Of a stretch of DNA of 23,117 bases, positions 21,993-23,117 are shown one piece after another. The position numbers and the translations under genes were made by a program. Where the stretch lies: NCBI GenBank assembly GCA_021823085.1, contig JAKAPG010000007.1, positions 1 to 23,117 on the forward strand, given 5' to 3'. The stretch's first letter is position 1, and each line of letters begins with the position of its first letter. This stretch comes from Thermoplasmata archaeon (GTDB taxonomy: Archaea; Thermoplasmatota; Thermoplasmata; Lutacidiplasmatales; UBA184). The notes beneath the pieces are model-generated. The model saw only the letters and a program-made list of their open reading frames with translations, ran no database searches and had not been told where the DNA came from.

Positions 21993-23117
21993 GTGGACGC
22001 GGCTGGTTGGAGGTCGTCGCCCAACCGCCCGCCCCATCGAGAACGATCGCGCTGGCCTACGTCTCTCCTTCGCAGGACGTCGCGCTGTGGAACGACTACG
22101 AGTCCTACCGGACTCTGCTCGTGGCCCACCCGCGCCTGGGATCCGCGGACGCGGCCCTGTCCGGCCGTTGGAGCGTCGGCGCGAACGGTCCGGGCGCGAT
22201 CGCCGACGAAGAGCGCGTAGAAGGCTACGGCACGTTCACGTTCCCCTACGGTCCCGTGGCGATGGGGGTCAACGAAGCGGGCGCCTTCGACCTACGAACC
22301 TACGGAGAGCGGGTCTTGGAGGTGACCACGCTGGTCGGCCACAAGCACCGCGGGGTGGAGGCGGCGATCCTCGGAAGGACGCCGGAAGATGCGACCCTGT
22401 GGATCGAGCGGCGGGTCGGGCCGTATGCGCTCTCGCACGTGGCGACGTTCCTCGGAGCGGTGGAATCCGCTCTCGGGCGGCCGGTCCCGCAACGGGAGCT
22501 GTGGACTCGCGCGCTCCTCCAGGAACTGCAGCGGATCTACAACCACCTGAGGGTCATCGCCCGGGTCGCCGAGGCGGCGAGCCAGAACGTCGGCACGGCG
22601 CAGTTGCAAATCCTCGTGGAGGATCTCCTGCGGATGCTGGGCCGGTTCACGGGTCATCGATGGGGCTTCGGCGCGTTGCTCCCCGGCCACGCCCCGTTGC
22701 GGCTGGGTGCGGAGGATCGCCGGGACCTGTTCGAGAGGCTAACGGCGCTCCATCGAGAGTTCGACGGCCTGTGGGAAAGTTTGCTCACTTCGCGGACGTT
22801 GGTCGATCGCCTGCAATCGACCGGAATCCTGTCCGAACGCGATGCCATACGGCTGGCCGTGGTAGGTCCGGCGCTGCGTGCCTCGAGGGTGGCGTGGGAT
22901 GACCGCCTGAGGAGTCCCGAGTTCCCGTACACCGATCTGTTCGTCTCAATCCCCCGGGAGGACGGCGGGGATGCGCTGGCCCGCGTGCTCATGCGACGCG
23001 AGGAGATCCGGGCGAGCCTCCTGCTCATCGAACAACTGCTCGATCGCTGGTCTTCCGCCCGGGGCGCCGAGTGGGCACCGCCCGCGCCGATCGCCCCGCA
23101 ACGTGGGATCGCGCGCG
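21989..23117 (+). CDS. HyfG-like large subunit without the first NiFe motif, cut by window edge
   Basis: The frame from ATG 21989 (ATGA overlap) is open to the right edge, 376 codons. From residue about 81 it follows the group 4 large-subunit pattern: FTFPYGPVAMGVNEAGAF (83-100), a GHKHRGVE block (117-124), a GRTPEDATLWIERRVGPYALSH block (129-150) and RIYNHLRVIARVAEAA (182-197). Where active [NiFe]-hydrogenases have RxCGxC, this protein has ERRVGPY, so both cysteines are replaced (Val143 and Tyr146) in a gap-free alignment. No cysteine occurs anywhere in the visible part. The second motif (DPCxxCxxR) would lie beyond the window. The N-terminal NuoC-like domain seems shortened to about 80 residues. 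It most likely belongs to an Ehr-type complex. Confidence 0.85.
   Translation, partial: MSGRGWLEVVAQPPAPSRTIALAYVSPSQDVALWNDYESYRTLLVAHPRLGSADAALSGRWSVGANGPGAIADEERVEGYGTFTFPYGPVAMGVNEAGAFDLRTYGERVLEVTTLVGHKHRGVEAAILGRTPEDATLWIERRVGPYALSHVATFLGAVESALGRPVPQRELWTRALLQELQRIYNHLRVIARVAEAASQNVGTAQLQILVEDLLRMLGRFTGHRWGFGALLPGHAPLRLGAEDRRDLFERLTALHREFDGLWESLLTSRTLVDRLQSTGILSERDAIRLAVVGPALRASRVAWDDRLRSPEFPYTDLFVSIPREDGGDALARVLMRREEIRASLLLIEQLLDRWSSARGAEWAPPAPIAPQRGIAR

Noticed and set aside
21989..23117. Canonical group 4 [NiFe]-hydrogenase large subunit
   Set aside because: Both cysteines of the first NiFe-binding motif are replaced, so a hydrogen-active site is unlikely.

Overview
The window is very GC-rich DNA that looks archaeal. 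It carries a fibrillarin-type rRNA methyltransferase, a hexulose-6-phosphate synthase/RraA fusion, a VapB antitoxin of the archaeal UPF0330 type, AT-rich TATA boxes about 26 nt in front of start codons (leaderless transcription) and a tRNA-Glu of archaeal layout. The high GC content together with an energy-converting-hydrogenase-like complex suggests a GC-rich member of the Thermoplasmatota. That placement is inference; no marker here proves it. Genes are packed tightly, with many ATGA/GTGA stop-start overlaps. I see no insertion sequence, CRISPR array or rRNA.

Region 1 (1-4315, minus strand) holds housekeeping and accessory genes: a SAM-dependent methyltransferase cut by the window edge, a solo PD-(D/E)XK nuclease with two CxxC pairs, MsrA, an unrecognised 212-aa protein and a DUF885 metallohydrolase. 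Region 2 (4399-5533, plus) is ridA followed by flpA.

Region 3 (5612-10542, plus) is the most interesting block. Six tightly coupled genes look like a minimal archaeal type IV secretion / Ced-Ted-like DNA-transfer apparatus: a VirB2/CedA1-like pilin candidate, a VirB6/CedA-like polytopic protein, a PrgI(VirB3)-like protein with an extra soluble domain that resembles the N-terminal part of VirB4, a small four-helix membrane protein, a VirB4/HerA-type ATPase and a small soluble protein. No relaxase, VirD4 coupling protein or lytic transglycosylase is visible.

Region 4 (10475-13627) has a solitary DNA methyltransferase that shares one central TATA element with the divergent HPS-RraA fusion gene, then a VapBC toxin-antitoxin pair with a palindromic operator, and a tRNA-Glu(UUC) whose universally conserved U33 is C.

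Region 5 (13680-18663, minus) is a three-gene overlapping operon: a dynamin-like GTPase followed by two different MutS-like ATPases, both with Asn-Glu instead of Asp-Glu in Walker B. This combination has no function I can name.

Region 6 (18956 to the right edge, plus) is the start of a Hyf-type membrane complex (hyfC-, hyfE-, hyfF- and hyfG-like genes) behind a TATA box and a leader hairpin. The HyfG-like large subunit lacks both cysteines of the first NiFe-binding motif, so this is probably an energy-converting-hydrogenase-related (Ehr) complex and not a true hydrogenase.
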